From: Branchiostoma lanceolatum
Taxonomy: Eukaryota; Chordata; Leptocardii; Amphioxiformes; Branchiostomatidae
Assembly: GCF_035083965.1 (NCBI RefSeq)
Contig: NC_089731.1
Span: 10,576,001 to 10,640,000, forward strand
Direction: 5' to 3'
DNA length: 64,000 nt
The notes below the pieces were generated by a model, which was given only the letters and a program-made list of their open reading frames with translations, did not search any database and was not told the origin of the DNA. Positions within the stretch are counted from its first letter, which is position 1. Each line of letters opens with the position of its first letter. This document shows positions 1 through 12,575 of the stretch, one piece after another. A program made the translations under genes and the position numbers.

Positions 1-477
1 TTTGGCCTTTCTCTGATTTTCCTGGTTGGTAACTTAGGTTGCAATGTGACAATGATTTTCTTGGGTTTGATAAGTGTAGTAGACACTTTGCTTATCCCAC
101 AATAAAAGAAAATTCTTTAATAATGTTATCACTACATGTATGCTAAAACAATGGCTGTCTGCAAATATGAAGTAGATTTCTTTTCAAATGGTTATGATGT
201 TTTTATAGTTTTGCTTCCAAGATATCAAATCTCTAATAACCATGCATGAAATCATGATAATTGTATTGGACAGTACTTGTAATCAATGAAATATGGATTA
301 AATATGAATTAGATCATGGCTTTTACACGTCGAATGCGGTTAGACATCCAGGTAGTAGGATATGCAAGATAATAGTAACTGAAGTTAACTTGCATAACAA
401 TGGCTTTGGTTCAGGAGCTGGAGATGTTTTGATGAATTCTGAACTTTTCTTAATTTCATTTTATTGTGATGTTTCAG

Positions 478-1595
478 GGCCTGTTTGTTGCAGTTGTTTA
501 CATCATCCAGAACAGAGAGGTAATTTTGTCATCTTTCTTGTCTCTTCAGTATGAAGATACCAAGTTATCATGTATAGAAATGTGAACCTGTTTGTGCTAG
601 ATAATTGTGAAAAGACGTGAGGTCAGAGAGATGCACACACCCAATAATGATTCATTAAAAAAACAGTATCATTTAGAAAGAATTGTGCATACAGTATAAG
701 ATTTAGAACAGGTCAGATGTATTGAACATGTGGTGACTTATAAAAAACATATTATATTGCTTCACTCTTATGTCATACAGTATACAATTATGAAATATGC
801 TAAATAAGCAGAACTAAAAAGTTTTTTAAGGTCAGAAGTCAATGACTGTAGTTGCAGTTTTGTGCCATGATCTTCTACTTTTTTTCCAGATCCGCTATGC
901 ATACTACACTGTGGTCCACCTGATGGTAAGGCCTGTATTTCTTGTCTCCTTTTTTCTCTCATTAGAATCTCCAGAGTCTGGCTGTTGGGTTCTACATATT
1001 CTAAGCAAACAGAGAATATGACTGTACTTTTGAGCTTGAAGAAATTACTGTGTGAAGGGAAAGTCATAGTGTACATAATTTCCTTTGGTTAGCAACCCTG
1101 AATCTGAAACAGGAGGTCTTGGCTGTTGTTACTCACCCGACATGCATGCTACTGGAAAGGGTTGCAGTCCTTAGGACGAGACTTTAAGCTATGATCCACT
1201 CTGCTAATTGTGCTTGTCAAAAAGAGCAAACTAAGGGAATTTGCCCTGTTACACTGAACCTGTAAATACTGTACATAGCTTCTGTCTTCTCTGTCATGAC
1301 CGGTGGAAGAATAGCTCTTTAGTGAGCTAAGCTGGTTTAACATCACTTTCAATTCCCCTCACCCAATTCAGATGAATATGAATACAACACTAAGCCTGAG
1401 TTATCTCAATTTCTACCTGAAAGATTAGCACAAGGGAAGATGTTACAATTGCAATGCTGAATTAAACATTTTTCCTTTGACGACTAATTCTGTGTTTATT
1501 TCTGACAGTACTCGAAGTACCTCGGCGCCCGTCAGACCCGTCACTTCCCCAAGGCCTACATTGATCCGAAGAACCCACCAGTCTACATCCCGTAG
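478..1595 (+). CDS. C-terminal exons of an unidentified, probably membrane protein
   Basis: Three short exons can be chained in one frame, all with phase 0 junctions: 478-519 (after tttcag, donor GTAATT), 890-925 (after ttccag, donor GTAAGG) and 1509-1595 (after tgacag, stop TAG). They encode GLFVAVVYIIQNRE, then IRYAYYTVVHLM, then a 28-residue tail that starts YSKYLGARQTRHFPK and ends PPVYIP. The first piece is hydrophobic, like the end of a membrane helix. The tail is basic and Pro-rich, as in a short cytosolic end. The 5' part of the gene lies left of the window. I do not recognise the family. The support is three consistent splice sites and one continuous frame, so a real gene end is likely although each exon is short. 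Confidence 0.5.
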
Positions 1596-3145
1596 ACGTC
1601 TTAAGCCATCTCAAGCAACAACCGTCCGCAGGATCAAAAGTTGGAACAGTTCTGTTGTATTGTTTTTTGCTGTACATAACACTTTCTGTCTGTAAGGCAT
1701 GCTAATTGGTTGGAGGAGTAGAATAGAATGTTCTGTACTCAGTTAAGGTTGACCAGCCAAATGGTTCTTGTTTACTTATCAATTATTAAAGTACCAGGGT
1801 CTTGAAGACTTATATTGCTTCGTTCATGATCAAGTTAGTTAGCATCATAGGGGGTCTTCTATTTTGAGAGAAAGGTATTTGCAATGAGTTGAGGAGTTTC
1901 ATGCTTTGAGGATGGATTTGCCAATGAAACAAAGCTTGTTTGCTTTATGTGTGAAGGATTGAGCCATTAGTTTAAATGTTTGAAACATAGCTACAACAAC
2001 ATACTTTAGATTGAACTTCAAATTTCATTATAATTTGCTGTACAGTAGGAAAACCAGAATGCAGGCAAGTTAATAGAGAATGTGTGTTTCATAGTATTTC
2101 TTTCAAATTAGATATATTATGTAGTGTGACACATAAGAAGTGCACAGTTACATGAGTGTTGCCTTTCTAACTTCTTACGGTTACAGCTTATGGATTTGAC
2201 TTCAAGTTGATTCATTTAGTTATATAGTGGTCCTTTTATATGTTTACAAAACGATTTCCTCACTTAGTCTATACCCCCTTATAAATGCTGTTTGTAAATT
2301 AATTAAGTTTTCAAGAACTACATGCATGAGGACACTCAACTTGAATCTTTTGTAAATATTTTCCTGCAATGTGCTGAAGGGCAGTAGAAGTTTCAACACT
2401 TCACATATAGAATATGCTTTAATTTCATACTAAAGGTATGATCTTTTTTTTAATACTAAAGGTATGATCTTTTTTAAACATCCAACTCATGGGTTTTATT
2501 GGCATTATTTTAGGTTCTAAAGTCAATTTACTAAGTAAACCCATTCATTTTTTTCACTCAAAGCATGAAGCACAATCATATCTTTCTGAAAATTAGAGGC
2601 CTTATAATACCAAGACTTCAAAACTCGAAGATATACATACTGTTTATTCTTTTGAATGTGACTTGTCACTTTTTGCCAACCCATCATCTATTTGGCTATG
2701 AGATTGTCACTGGTCATTGTAGGATGGAAGTAAAAATATGAAACCCCAAATCATAGCCCAGAATGAAAATCTCTGTAAATGCTTTGGACAAAATCTAATA
2801 AACCCTCTGTATATTCAAAAGCTGTGCAATATGTAAGATACTTTTTCTATGTATGTTAGTATTAATTGTTAAGTCAATGTGAATCATATGTGTCATACTT
2901 TTTTTGGATTTCAGAATGTCTCAAATGTTCTGATATCAACATGATTATAGTATATAGTATAGTCTGCATCATACAGTCTGCATCATACATTATTTAGAGC
3001 AATATAGATTAATGTGTTATTTATTATGTGCTATGACAAATGATGTAAAAAATCTACTGTGGCTACTACTTTATAATTGTATGGAATGATATCTTTCACA
3101 ACAAGTTCTTACTCTTGCTCATCAATAAAATTTGCATGCAAAAAA
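1596..3145 (+). other. Probable 3' UTR of the preceding gene
   Basis: AT-rich, with no open frame of note. Candidate polyadenylation signals are the AATAAA near 2797 and a second AATAAA at 3124. The stretch ends just before a CA microsatellite. The assignment as UTR rests only on its position after the stop codon. Confidence 0.35.
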
Positions 3146-3201
3146 GGGGTGTTGGGTTTGATGAAAATACTGAATTTTCTCTTCTCATAACCTGCAGCTT
3201 A

Positions 3202-3202
<1 letters not shown>

Positions 3203-3276
<74 letters not shown>

Positions 3277-3432
3277 ACACGTCAAACACAGACACACACA
3301 CACACACACACACGTCAAACACAGACACACCACACACACATACATACACGCACACACACACAAATGCACACACACACACATATGCACACACAGACACACC
3401 GTGCATACACACACAGGTAGACACACGCACGT
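3203..3432. repeat. (CA)n microsatellite
   Basis: A pure CA run of about 65 bp is followed by interrupted CA repeats with two copies of a GTCAAACACAGA interruption. It produces long spurious His/Thr and Cys/Val reading frames on both strands, none of which is a gene. Confidence 0.95.
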
Positions 3433-4398
3433 ACGTACAAACAAAGGGATTGCAAAATGTATATCAACAAGGAATCCTCATATATGGGTATATTACCTTT
3501 ATTCAAACGATAAAACTAATAACACTGCTTGGTATAGTCTTAGTTAACAGCTATAATTTCAAACTCAATAATAAGCCACGCATTGAAATGGTTCCTTGGC
3601 AAGTTAAGGAACCATATCCTGAAAATTACCACACACGAAGAAAGTACAGACAAGTCGGACAGATATTTCTAACCATTTGCCACAACATTTATCTGTTCTA
3701 TGTAAGCCTTACCTTAACCTGCATGTACATTTTCAAGTTTTATACCCATTGCGTCCTAATAGCACAGGTGTATTTCCGCACTGTGCAAGCAATACAAAAC
3801 GGCTGTTTTTCTATTATATCTAGAGAACAATGGACGCTTTTTCTCATACCAACGACGGAATAGAACGTTTCTGTTGGCAGTGAAACGGTTATGAAGTCAA
3901 CATAACCAATTTTTTTCATTTTCGGTCACACGTGACGTTCACTTCCTTCTGCTTTTCTCTTTAGCAGTTTCATTTTGCACCTGGCAAAGGGCTTGTAATG
4001 ACATGATTGATATAAGTAGTTTTTTACAAGTCTTACAAAAATACTACCTGTTTACAACAAGCCTGTCTTAAAGTTCCTTTTTTCTCTTTTGCAAACCATT
4101 CTTGCTTTTGGTTCCAAACGAAAAACCGGAAGCATATGACGGACCATCAAATGTTCTTATTAAGTCAGGCCGTTGTCGTTAAAGTAACCGTGAGGCGTTT
4201 GTTCGACGGAGTAATTCCGTAACCTCATCCACCTGTCGAACACCTCCATTAGAAAAATACAACAAAAGACCGTGAAAAACGGCGGACGGAACCAGCTAGA
4301 GCCACTTGCAGCCAGTCTGTTATTGGCTAAACTGCAATAGACCCGATCGATCAATACTGTTGTAGAATTAGCGCCAAAAGTAAATCATTCCCGCCACT
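3433..4398. other. Intergenic sequence, no gene seen
   Basis: One open frame spans 3450-3863 on the plus strand, but its residues show no domain, its codon use is not protein-like and it lacks splice or start support. I see no RNA gene or element. Confidence 0.4.
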
Positions 4399-5765
4399 TC
4401 AGTCGTAGATTCTGAACATCTGATCTCTTTCTCTCACATCCGGGTCATTGAGCGTTCTCAGGACGGCGACGTTTCGTCTGATGGTGACGTAATATCGCTT
4501 GTCCTGACAGGACCGCAGACGATACATGTTGCCGTAGGCAGGCTCCAAACAGAAGAGGCACGCTGGGGGCGGGTCGGCTCCGTCAATCTCATCCACGTCT
4601 CTCGTCTGTCAACAAAAGACACTCAAGTTTGATACATGTAACGTTACCTTGTTGTTTGCACACATGCATATATCTCATCAAATTACACTTGTGCTTTTCT
4701 TAAAAACAAAAACGAAAGGTTTCACTCTTAATGACGATTACAGATCATCAGGTATTGAGTTTCGGCAATTCATTCGTGAGAAGACGTAATGGTTTCAGTG
4801 ACAGTATGTAGGATTTCGTGCGGGATCTTCTATCACTTATGGACAAATCTACTTCCAAGGGATTCTATCTCGAGCTCTACCATCACATCATCCGCACATG
4901 CTCTTTTAATTGCCTTACACCAATCGGACAGCTGTACTCTAAAAGCACATCTCACCAGTGTCAGTGGCAGTTGTGGCTGATAGAAATTTGCCGCGACAGT
5001 TGCACCGTTTCCGAACTCAAGCATCACCTTAGTCTCGCTTCCGGCTGCCGACTGGTAGGTGTGCATGAGAACTGCAGCTAAAATACAATTTGAAGAATGT
5101 TGCTAAATTGAATGGTAGATTTCAGCTCAAATTCCATCAAATCTGACAATTTTTTCAAAACTTCCAAGACAAAACGACCATGGGATAGATACACATGGTC
5201 AAATCAGCTGTAGCATCAACTATACTGTAGCTGTAGCATACATGTACCTGTATTACATCTCAGCCGTTTACCAAGTATAATATGCATGAAATACAACCCG
5301 CCACTTCCCGTTTCTAGGGGGTAGTCCCTTTGACCCTTCTGTGTTGCAAATTTGCTGAGCTACCGCTTTGGTGGACCGTTCTGCAACAACGGATCGTGTC
5401 TACCTTAGCAGCCTTCCGTTTGTTAGACGCATCCAGTGGTGTGCTTGGCGAGCGGGACATTTCAGAATAGGGAAAAAGCGCACCACCAAAAAAACACCAC
5501 CCCCCCAAAAAAAACGTACGCGCCACCTCAAAAAGACATACAGAACGAATCGTACCCATGCACCTGCTAAGAGATTAGTTTTATATGAGATATTAGTATA
5601 GGAACGGAAATACCCCCTACCCTTCTCCCTCTGCTGCTTGGCGGTGATTTTGTTGCCCCTCCTGCCAGGTGACAGGTAAAAGGTCCGTCCGCGCCGGGTG
5701 TACACCAGGTAACACTGTATGGTGTCGTGCGGGCGGAGAGCCATCCTTACACACCTGTTGTACGA
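4399..5765 (-). CDS. Hypothetical small protein, three 3'-terminal exons, faint beta-trefoil resemblance
   Basis: Three minus-strand exons fit together in phase: 5765-5621 (acceptor ttctcag; ends in phase 1), 5077-4956 (acceptor ttttag; donor GTGAGA, phase 0) and 4605-4399 (acceptor gacag; stop TGA). The first encodes CYLVYTRRGRTFYLSPGRRG followed by an AKQQREK segment, recalling the basic hairpin region of FGF-like beta-trefoil proteins. The last is Cys- and Arg-rich with MYRLRSCQDKRYYVTIRRN, ending DQMFRIYD. Alternating aromatic and basic strands about 15 residues apart would fit a beta-trefoil or similar beta fold, but no diagnostic motif settles it. Upstream exons, and any signal peptide, are not identified. 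The splice consistency makes a real gene more likely than not. The family assignment is weak. Confidence 0.45.
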
Positions 5766-8700
5766 CTGAGAAGAAACAAGTAAGGATATGAGGAAAACCC
5801 GAGTCCTTTAAACGCAGTAGCTAGTTTGTTCTTTTTTACCAGGGACTTCCCCTTGAGAATTCCCCGTATTCACAAATGTATGTAGTGGGGGTCCTGCCAT
5901 TTAGAATAGTGGGTAAATGGGTGACAAATAACTGTGATGATACCTATACCTTAGCTTTCCAGGGCAGACGACATTTCAAATTGATATATAAAAAAGGGAT
6001 ATTCCCAATATTAAAGAATATCATACCTTAATTGATGGTGAGTAAATTGAGTGAACTTCCGGTACCCAAACACAACATTGTTTCTTAATGGACTATTCCA
6101 ATAACCTTTACGCATTATTTACCACTTCTCTTCTAAGAACGGATATATAAAGGAAGGATATCTTCCCGTTTGCCGACTTGTGCCCACAGTTAAGTTGTTT
6201 TTATTCTGTAAAGTCGCGTCCCTGTGACAGTTTATTGTCCGAGGTCACTGACTGGGTTTGACCTTTACCAATGGAAAGTCCCTTGACATTTCGACAAGGA
6301 CGAGGGATTACCAAGCAAGCGTCATGGATTTCAATATGATTCAAGACGTCGTGCCCTCGTGTAATTCTGGCAGCATGTTTAAGCTGGTTGTAGTTGCTTT
6401 GTGTACTGTACTTGATTGTTGCTCTGCATCAAAGCGTACTCTTGCTGTAGAAACTACACGACTTTCACCTCGAAATGCACAAATAGACAGGGCTTAAGGC
6501 CTACGTTGTTTTTGTTCTCCAGTGCTATAGATTTCGCCCGAAGGCAGTTCTTTGTGTTGCCCTGTAATACTGTCACCTCTACATACATCGAGGCGTTCTA
6601 CATATGGTTAGACTCCAAGAAATAGAGCATACGATACCATAATGGCAAACAGGGACATATTTGTTAGACATATCAATCTTTAACAGGTAACTATATGCCA
6701 GGTGTACGTGTGCAGAAATGGTCGATAATTCTTGGTACTCACCAGTTACAAACTATCTGACCAACTCGCCTCCTTGTCGGTAGCGGTCTCCGGATTCAAT
6801 GTCGACGTTGGAAAAACAAATGCTGTTCCACGATACAGCCCTCACTTTATATATACACAGCTATTGTGGTTCACGAACAAAAACAAGAAGTTCGGGGATT
6901 TTATGTTGGACTTCCCTCGAAGCTCATAGCTAGCTTCAGGGTATGAAACCGATTCCTAGAAGCCCCTCTCAGATCCTGATTGCGGTGTATAAAAGGGTCC
7001 ATAGAGCTCGAGGTTTCGATGAAATTGGCCATCGTTGATGCGACAATATAAGAAAGTCATGAGACAACATGTCCTCTAAAATAGCACGAGACAAATATCA
7101 TTTGAGATGTATAACAAAATCTACCACCCGAAAATGTGGGGTTAAGAATAGTCTGGGGTACACGTGATTGGGGGTTTTATGGGAAAATGGGAAAACGTAT
7201 TATCAGCTCGAAGAGTAAAGTAATCTTTGATATTTCGTTGATTTTCTCAGCACTTTGTTTTGAATCACTCAGACATGTTCATGTCTCATTGTGGATCAAG
7301 TTGTCTTGTTTTCTGCCCCCGTCCCCTTCATGTTATACACATTCAATCAGTCCCTATTCCTACCATTTGCTCTACAAAGATATTACGTTGTACGAAGACA
7401 ACATTGGATAAAGTCAGAGGTTATAAAGATAGCATTGTAGGTCTGGAATCTCGTGAAATGTACATCAAAGTCACGAGGGAGATCCCCGAATATGAAAAAA
7501 ATGATAATTGCGATTTATAGATATAAATGGAAATGTCAAAAAGAAAATATGCTTCATCGGAAAATAAACAGGAGACTCTATATAATTAGTTCATCAACAC
7601 AACTAAATAGTCCATCTTGCAATTTCACCAGCAGACAGTATTAACGAAATGATAACATGGAACGATCGATGTAAGGTTATTCACGACCATGAAATGAAAC
7701 TTAAATGTGAAATGAGGAACCTTGGAGTCATATTTGCCATTGACAACTGACATCTATGGCCATTGAAACAGTAAAAAGAGGAACTTTTGAGGTCACGTTT
7801 CACTGACCACTTGTCGTTGAACTGTGGAATGAGGAACTCCCGTGAGACGCTTTACTGCCCATCAATGAACATGAAATACAACGTCTCTAGTTGTTCCGTC
7901 GATATCTTATGACTCTCTTTAGAGCCCTGATTCTTTACCTGTTTTGGTCATTAAGTTAAAGTCTGGAAGTGATGAACTAGGAGTGTTTATAAGTAGAGGA
8001 CATTTTTTATTTCAAGTTAAGTGTATAGTTTAGGACTGTTTGTTAGGTTTTGATTGCAATCGTCATCATTGTTATGCATCGTTTGTACCTTCTTCTTCTG
8101 AAAATATTAGAGTAGTAATGACTCCGGTAACCACCTAGGTCCTCCTCCCTCAAACATGTTCAATAACGTTTTTACCTGCCCTTCCACAATTCTTTCAGTC
8201 ACAAGCGGTATTGAAAAATGTTACATGTGCACGGTCTCGGCAGTCCCGTCGGTGATTTTTCATAGAGCCCAGTGGCCCTCCGGTGTTCCTTCCTGTGGTG
8301 TTCCAGATCAAACACTTGTTTATTTATAGTACAATAGCTGGTTCCGCATGTGTCGTGTTTAACATATTTGCACACAATACTTTCACTGAAGTTTGTTTAC
8401 ATCTAACATGGAGGAACTGTGGTCTCTGAGCGCTTTTCAGCGATTTTCTGTCCCTCCGAGCTCCCCGGATTAGAACCTGGCCCACATGACGGGTCTGGCG
8501 GTATGGGTCTAATGTTCAGTACCAGGGACAGGTCTGACGGCATGGGTATGGCAGACAGGTCAATCCATATGTACTACGGGGATGGTTTTCGGTCCTTGGG
8601 AAGTGTTGGTCAGTTGGCTTATAAACTCATCAACAAACGCGCGGCGTCCCTAGAAGGTCTTCAAAGTAGGCTCTTTTGTGCTCGTCACTTCTATTCCTGC

Positions 8701-9151
8701 TCTGTTTGTCTGTAATTGAATTGTTTTCATAAACAGTAAACTTTACAACGAGGTAATCTAAACATGTCGTGACTATAAGGAAACAATAGCTTTATTCTGG
8801 GTGAGTGCGGACTATTGATTTAAACAGAAGGAATGAATACGGAATGACGAAATAGCACGCAATCAATACATTTTCAGCCAAATAACGCTTCTTATGCATT
8901 TATAACTATATACGTATTGGTAACCTTTCTATATGTGTCATTTGAGCAATCAATCTTCGGTGCCAGTCACGAATCTACTTCAATGGGACGTGTGTGCGAT
9001 ATTCATATCACACTAGATTAAAGGAAATCAATGCACGAAATCATTGGTTCTCGTGAATAATTAAAACGTCATGTAAGGACACAAAGGCAGCCTTAACCTT
9101 GCACAATAGATGTTCTGTAGTAATCTATCACGCTGTCGGCCCCACATGGGG
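5766..9151. other. Intergenic sequence without a supported gene
   Basis: Several open frames of 60-100 codons occur (for example 6258-6497, 7136-7411, 8419-8715 on the plus strand). None has a recognisable domain, repeated homology in the window or convincing splice sites. The stretch may hold upstream exons of the minus-strand gene ending at 4399, but I could not identify them. Confidence 0.4.
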
Positions 9152-9346
9152 GTAGCCTCCTTTGCAGGCTTTCTGACGGGCGCCGACGTTTATTTTCGGG
9201 GGGAGCACTGATTCGCGATTTTCAACATATCAGGGCCAGGTTCTTTTACTGGAGAAATCGTAACCGCCGGCTGCCGAAAATCGCGAATCAACAGTCTCCC
9301 GAAAATGAATGCCGGTGCCCACCAGAAAGCCTGTAAAGGAGGCTAC
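9152..9346. mobile_element. Palindromic foldback element (MITE-like), about 195 bp
   Basis: Two arms of about 70 bp are inverted copies: the left begins GTAGCCTCCTTTGCAGGC and the right ends GCCTGTAAAGGAGGCTAC, with matching TTCGGG and GATTCGCGATTTTC blocks inside. The arms differ at several positions, so the element is not new. No clear target duplication is visible. It has no coding capacity. Confidence 0.7.
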
Positions 9347-10080
9347 AAATATGACTACTGTACGTCAGTGCGCCGGACAGGACACGGAAACGTCTCCGGA
9401 AGAGTCCGATGAAGCGGCGAAGTATTTTGAGGTAAAGTTCAGTAGGTATTACGGACATAGGTAGAGTATATTGTGTACACGAATACTATTTGATTGTTAT
9501 TTTTTAGTCATGGCAATTTTCGACCATTAATTGATGGACGTTTGGTTTTCATTCGTTTTGTACAAAATCAATACAGACATGAGGTCATCGTTGATAGCAA
9601 GCATGGTGTGATGTGATGTAGCATACACGGCTAGCAAATACGTATGCTCATCTCTGTGAATGTTCCGTCCAATATGACTCAACCTCAACGGTAGTCCTTT
9701 AAGCTAGATGACATTCATCGTAACATAACCGGTAGAATCATTTCCTGTGTACTGTTAGGCCATGGTAAATAAATCCTGTGGATGGCGTCTTTTAACGATT
9801 TCAGTTGTAACGCGAGGTGTTAAGGACACAATCGCGAAATACAAGAAACCCGCGTAAACGTTTATGAGTAACATAACCAAAACGATCAGAACATGCAATT
9901 CAAACTGGAGAGATATTTTGCAATACAACATCTCGTCTGTATTAAGGGTATTTTTTAATATTCGGTAAAAATCAATGGATTCAGCAAGTTTGATGATAAC
10001 GTACCACAAATACGTGTACGATATTACGACATTTCAATCTTTTCATAGGTGTCAAGTTTAATATTACCGTCATACATGAC
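9347..10080. other. Upstream region of the sialyltransferase gene
   Basis: No gene is seen. The 5' UTR and promoter of the downstream sialyltransferase should lie here or further left, but no TATA box or initiator stands out. Confidence 0.35.
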
Positions 10081-12192
10081 ATGACATCACACAAGATGAC
10101 CAGGGGACTCCCTCGGCGGAGCTTGAAGAGGAGGGGCACAGCCGCCACTTGGATCGTGTTAAAGGAAGCAGAAAAGTGTTACGTCACGAAAATGGTGTTC
10201 ATTGCGCTCCTGTTTTTCAGCATTGTGACGTCACTCACTGCCGTTCTAGTGACGGGGACGTTACAATCTTTCATGTAAGTCTGATTGTGCCATATTTGTC
10301 AATAACGAAAAATGTTTCTTTCATATGAAGAAGAATGTTCGAAGTAGCAGATTGGAAGGTGTTCTATCAAATTAAGATTATGTAATATACGATATCAAAC
10401 CTGTTCCTCATATCGTGTCAACATATTTGCTAAGTCTACCTCTTGTTGCTACTTAATTCATGAATTAGCCTAGGGGTACATATCTGGTTAAGGAAGTCCA
10501 TTTAGAAATATTTTCATTACTTATTTCGTGTTATTCCTCAGTGTTATTAAGGCCAGGACGGCGTTAGTGATTCCAGACGACAGATATGTCCAAGTTTTCA
10601 CGCCTAGAGTACCAGTACTTGCCGTGAATCTAGAACAAGCGGAACGACCTGCTAATCATACCATCAGGGTCAATACCAACGCACTCCGACAGGGAAAGCC
10701 ATGGAATGCCTGGACGGTCAATCTGAAATCTTTTAATTATCTACGGTAAGATAACAAGGTCACCAAGCTTGCATCAGACTACATTTTGCTGCATACCCAA
10801 ACAATAAAGAAGAGCCAAATTAGGGGGCATTGTTCACAACAAAAATTGTTAATGATCACATACTTTGTACGTAAGCCAGAAGGGTGTCAATGTTTGAATC
10901 CATTTCTTAAATGGTTTAAGATATACGTTTCACCTTTATGCAACAATATTAACAGTCATTATCCTACCTGTGTCTGCGTATATCAATCGTTCACGAATTG
11001 ACTTCTATATTTTTCAACATATTTCATTGCTCATTGCACTTTATTAGGAACATAGTTGTGGCTTGTGAGTAACAACATCTGAATTCATTTAATAATTTTC
11101 AGGCTGAGAAGCGCACCAGCAAACCCCTCTAGAATGCTGAGCCTTGAAATGCGCGGAAACAGCCACACCATGGCAGAATGTGGCCATGACTACAGGGGAG
11201 AATGCATCCTTAAAGACTCGACAGACGTCCAATATTCCAACAACTGCGCCATTGTGGGTAACAGTGGTATACTGACCGACAGCCTTTGCGGTAGAGAAAT
11301 CGACTCGAGTGATTACGTCATCAGGCTAAACCTTGCCCCCACTCGTGGTTACGAAAAGGATGTCGGGTACAAAACCAACCTGACAATTCTGAACAAAAGT
11401 CTAATGAGAAAGGTTAAGGCTAGCCTTGCCTTAGATTATGAAAAGGATCTCTACTCCAAACGGCTTCGGCTGTTGAACGGCACAGCATTCTGCTTTCCAA
11501 AGGAAGGTGATAAAATAGCTTTGTTTGGTGACTTCTTTTTGTCAGTGATGGCGAACAATCTTATTATAACTATGAAACATTATCCATACAACCTGGAACA
11601 TCTTGCAACAAGGTAAGGGCTTATGCATCTTTCCATGTGTTTCCAAGTACATGTAAGGGCTTATGCATCTTTCCTTGTGTTTCCATGTGTTTCCAAGTAC
11701 ATTCACGGTCATCATGAATTACTAAATGATCAATGTATTTTCACCTCATTCTTGAATAGTTGAGATATTTGTTCAATACCTCAAAAACGTTTCTTACTGT
11801 TGTTAAGCAGTGTGGATGATATTAGTTGGGATGTCAGCATCCTAGCCTTCGTAGAATCAATATTGACAGGTGCAGGTAAATGTCAATCACTTCTAACCAC
11901 TCCCTCCCTCTTCAGCATCATGAGGAGAATGTTACGACAGGGAGAGTTCAGACAACCGACGACCGGTATGATCGCCGTTGTAATGGCGACGACGTTCTGT
12001 TCCAGAATCAATCTCTACGGCTACTACCCCTTCCCGAAGGACGAAACAAACCAGACGATACCGTACCACTATTTCTATGACGTCAAAAAGGCGAAACCGG
12101 ACAAGAGGCACAACTTCCTGACGGAGTTTCGTTTCCATCAACTGTTGCACAAGGACAGAGTCTTGAGACTAGTTACAAGAAAATGCTCCTAG
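10081..12192 (+). CDS. st8sia: Alpha-2,8-sialyltransferase-like glycosyltransferase (ST8Sia type), complete
   Basis: Four exons, 10081-10274, 10542-10745, 11103-11612 and 11811-12192, join without a frameshift into 429 codons plus stop. The product is a type II Golgi protein: a short basic cytosolic tail, one membrane helix at about residues 39-59 (MVFIALLFFSIVTS), a stem, then a lumenal catalytic domain. The L sialylmotif starts near residue 179 (NNCAIVGNSGILTDS, then DYVIRLNLAP). The S motif lies at about 333-375 (PSLF, PTTGM, LYGYYPF). Motif III is HYFYD near 389. The VS motif carries the catalytic-type His and Glu (HNFLTEF, 403-409). These four motifs in order define GT29 sialyltransferases, and the motif III form and length favour ST8Sia, which transfers sialic acid from CMP-sialic acid onto terminal sialic acid. 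Several NXS/T sites are present. Which acceptor it uses cannot be read from sequence. It faces gene A tail to tail, 384 bp apart. Confidence 0.88.
11613..11700 (+). repeat. Tandem duplication of a 5' splice site region
   Basis: The intron after sialyltransferase exon 3 opens with about 40 bp (GTAAGGGCTTATGCATCTTT...) that are immediately repeated. This creates a second GTAAGG donor-like site at 11653, 40 nt downstream of the first. The extra fragment is not a multiple of three, so use of the second donor would break the frame. Confidence 0.75.
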
Positions 12193-12575
12193 CTCTTTTA
12201 TTTCAACATGTTGTACGTAAGTTAATAGGTCATCAGACCTTTGAATCACATGAAATTGACAAGCGGCAGCCATATATGTTTCAGCAGACAGACAAAAATG
12301 TACAACATTGATTAACACAATGACCAAATTAACTTGATTAGTTCTTGCCCTTCACGCTACCTTGTCATAAAAATAAGTTTAAAGTCACTATTGAAAGACA
12401 ACTTGCAAAACACAAATGGCAAATCAGGCGTTTACGTTGATGCTGTCCAATACAGAATAAGCAATATGCAAGACGAATATATATATATGTTGCCTTGGAA
12501 TGAAATACATGAAATAAAACACGTTGTGCCAAATCTATTTGTGACTGAATCTCGAGTTATTTGCTATAGAACTCG
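12193..12575. other. Convergent 3' ends of sialyltransferase and gene A
   Basis: This should hold both 3' UTRs. Part of it (about 12410-12490, GTTTACGTTGATGCTGTCCA) resembles 30965-31010 beside gene B's 3' end, so this flank was included in the tandem duplication. Confidence 0.45.

Noticed and set aside
3096-3444. Long His/Thr and Cys/Val open frames on both strands
   Set aside because: They are translations of the CA microsatellite.
11875-11914. A 40-bp GT...CTTCAG stretch inside sialyltransferase exon 4 that looks like a tiny intron
   Set aside because: Removing it shifts the frame to an early stop. Retaining it gives the expected PSLF start of the S motif.
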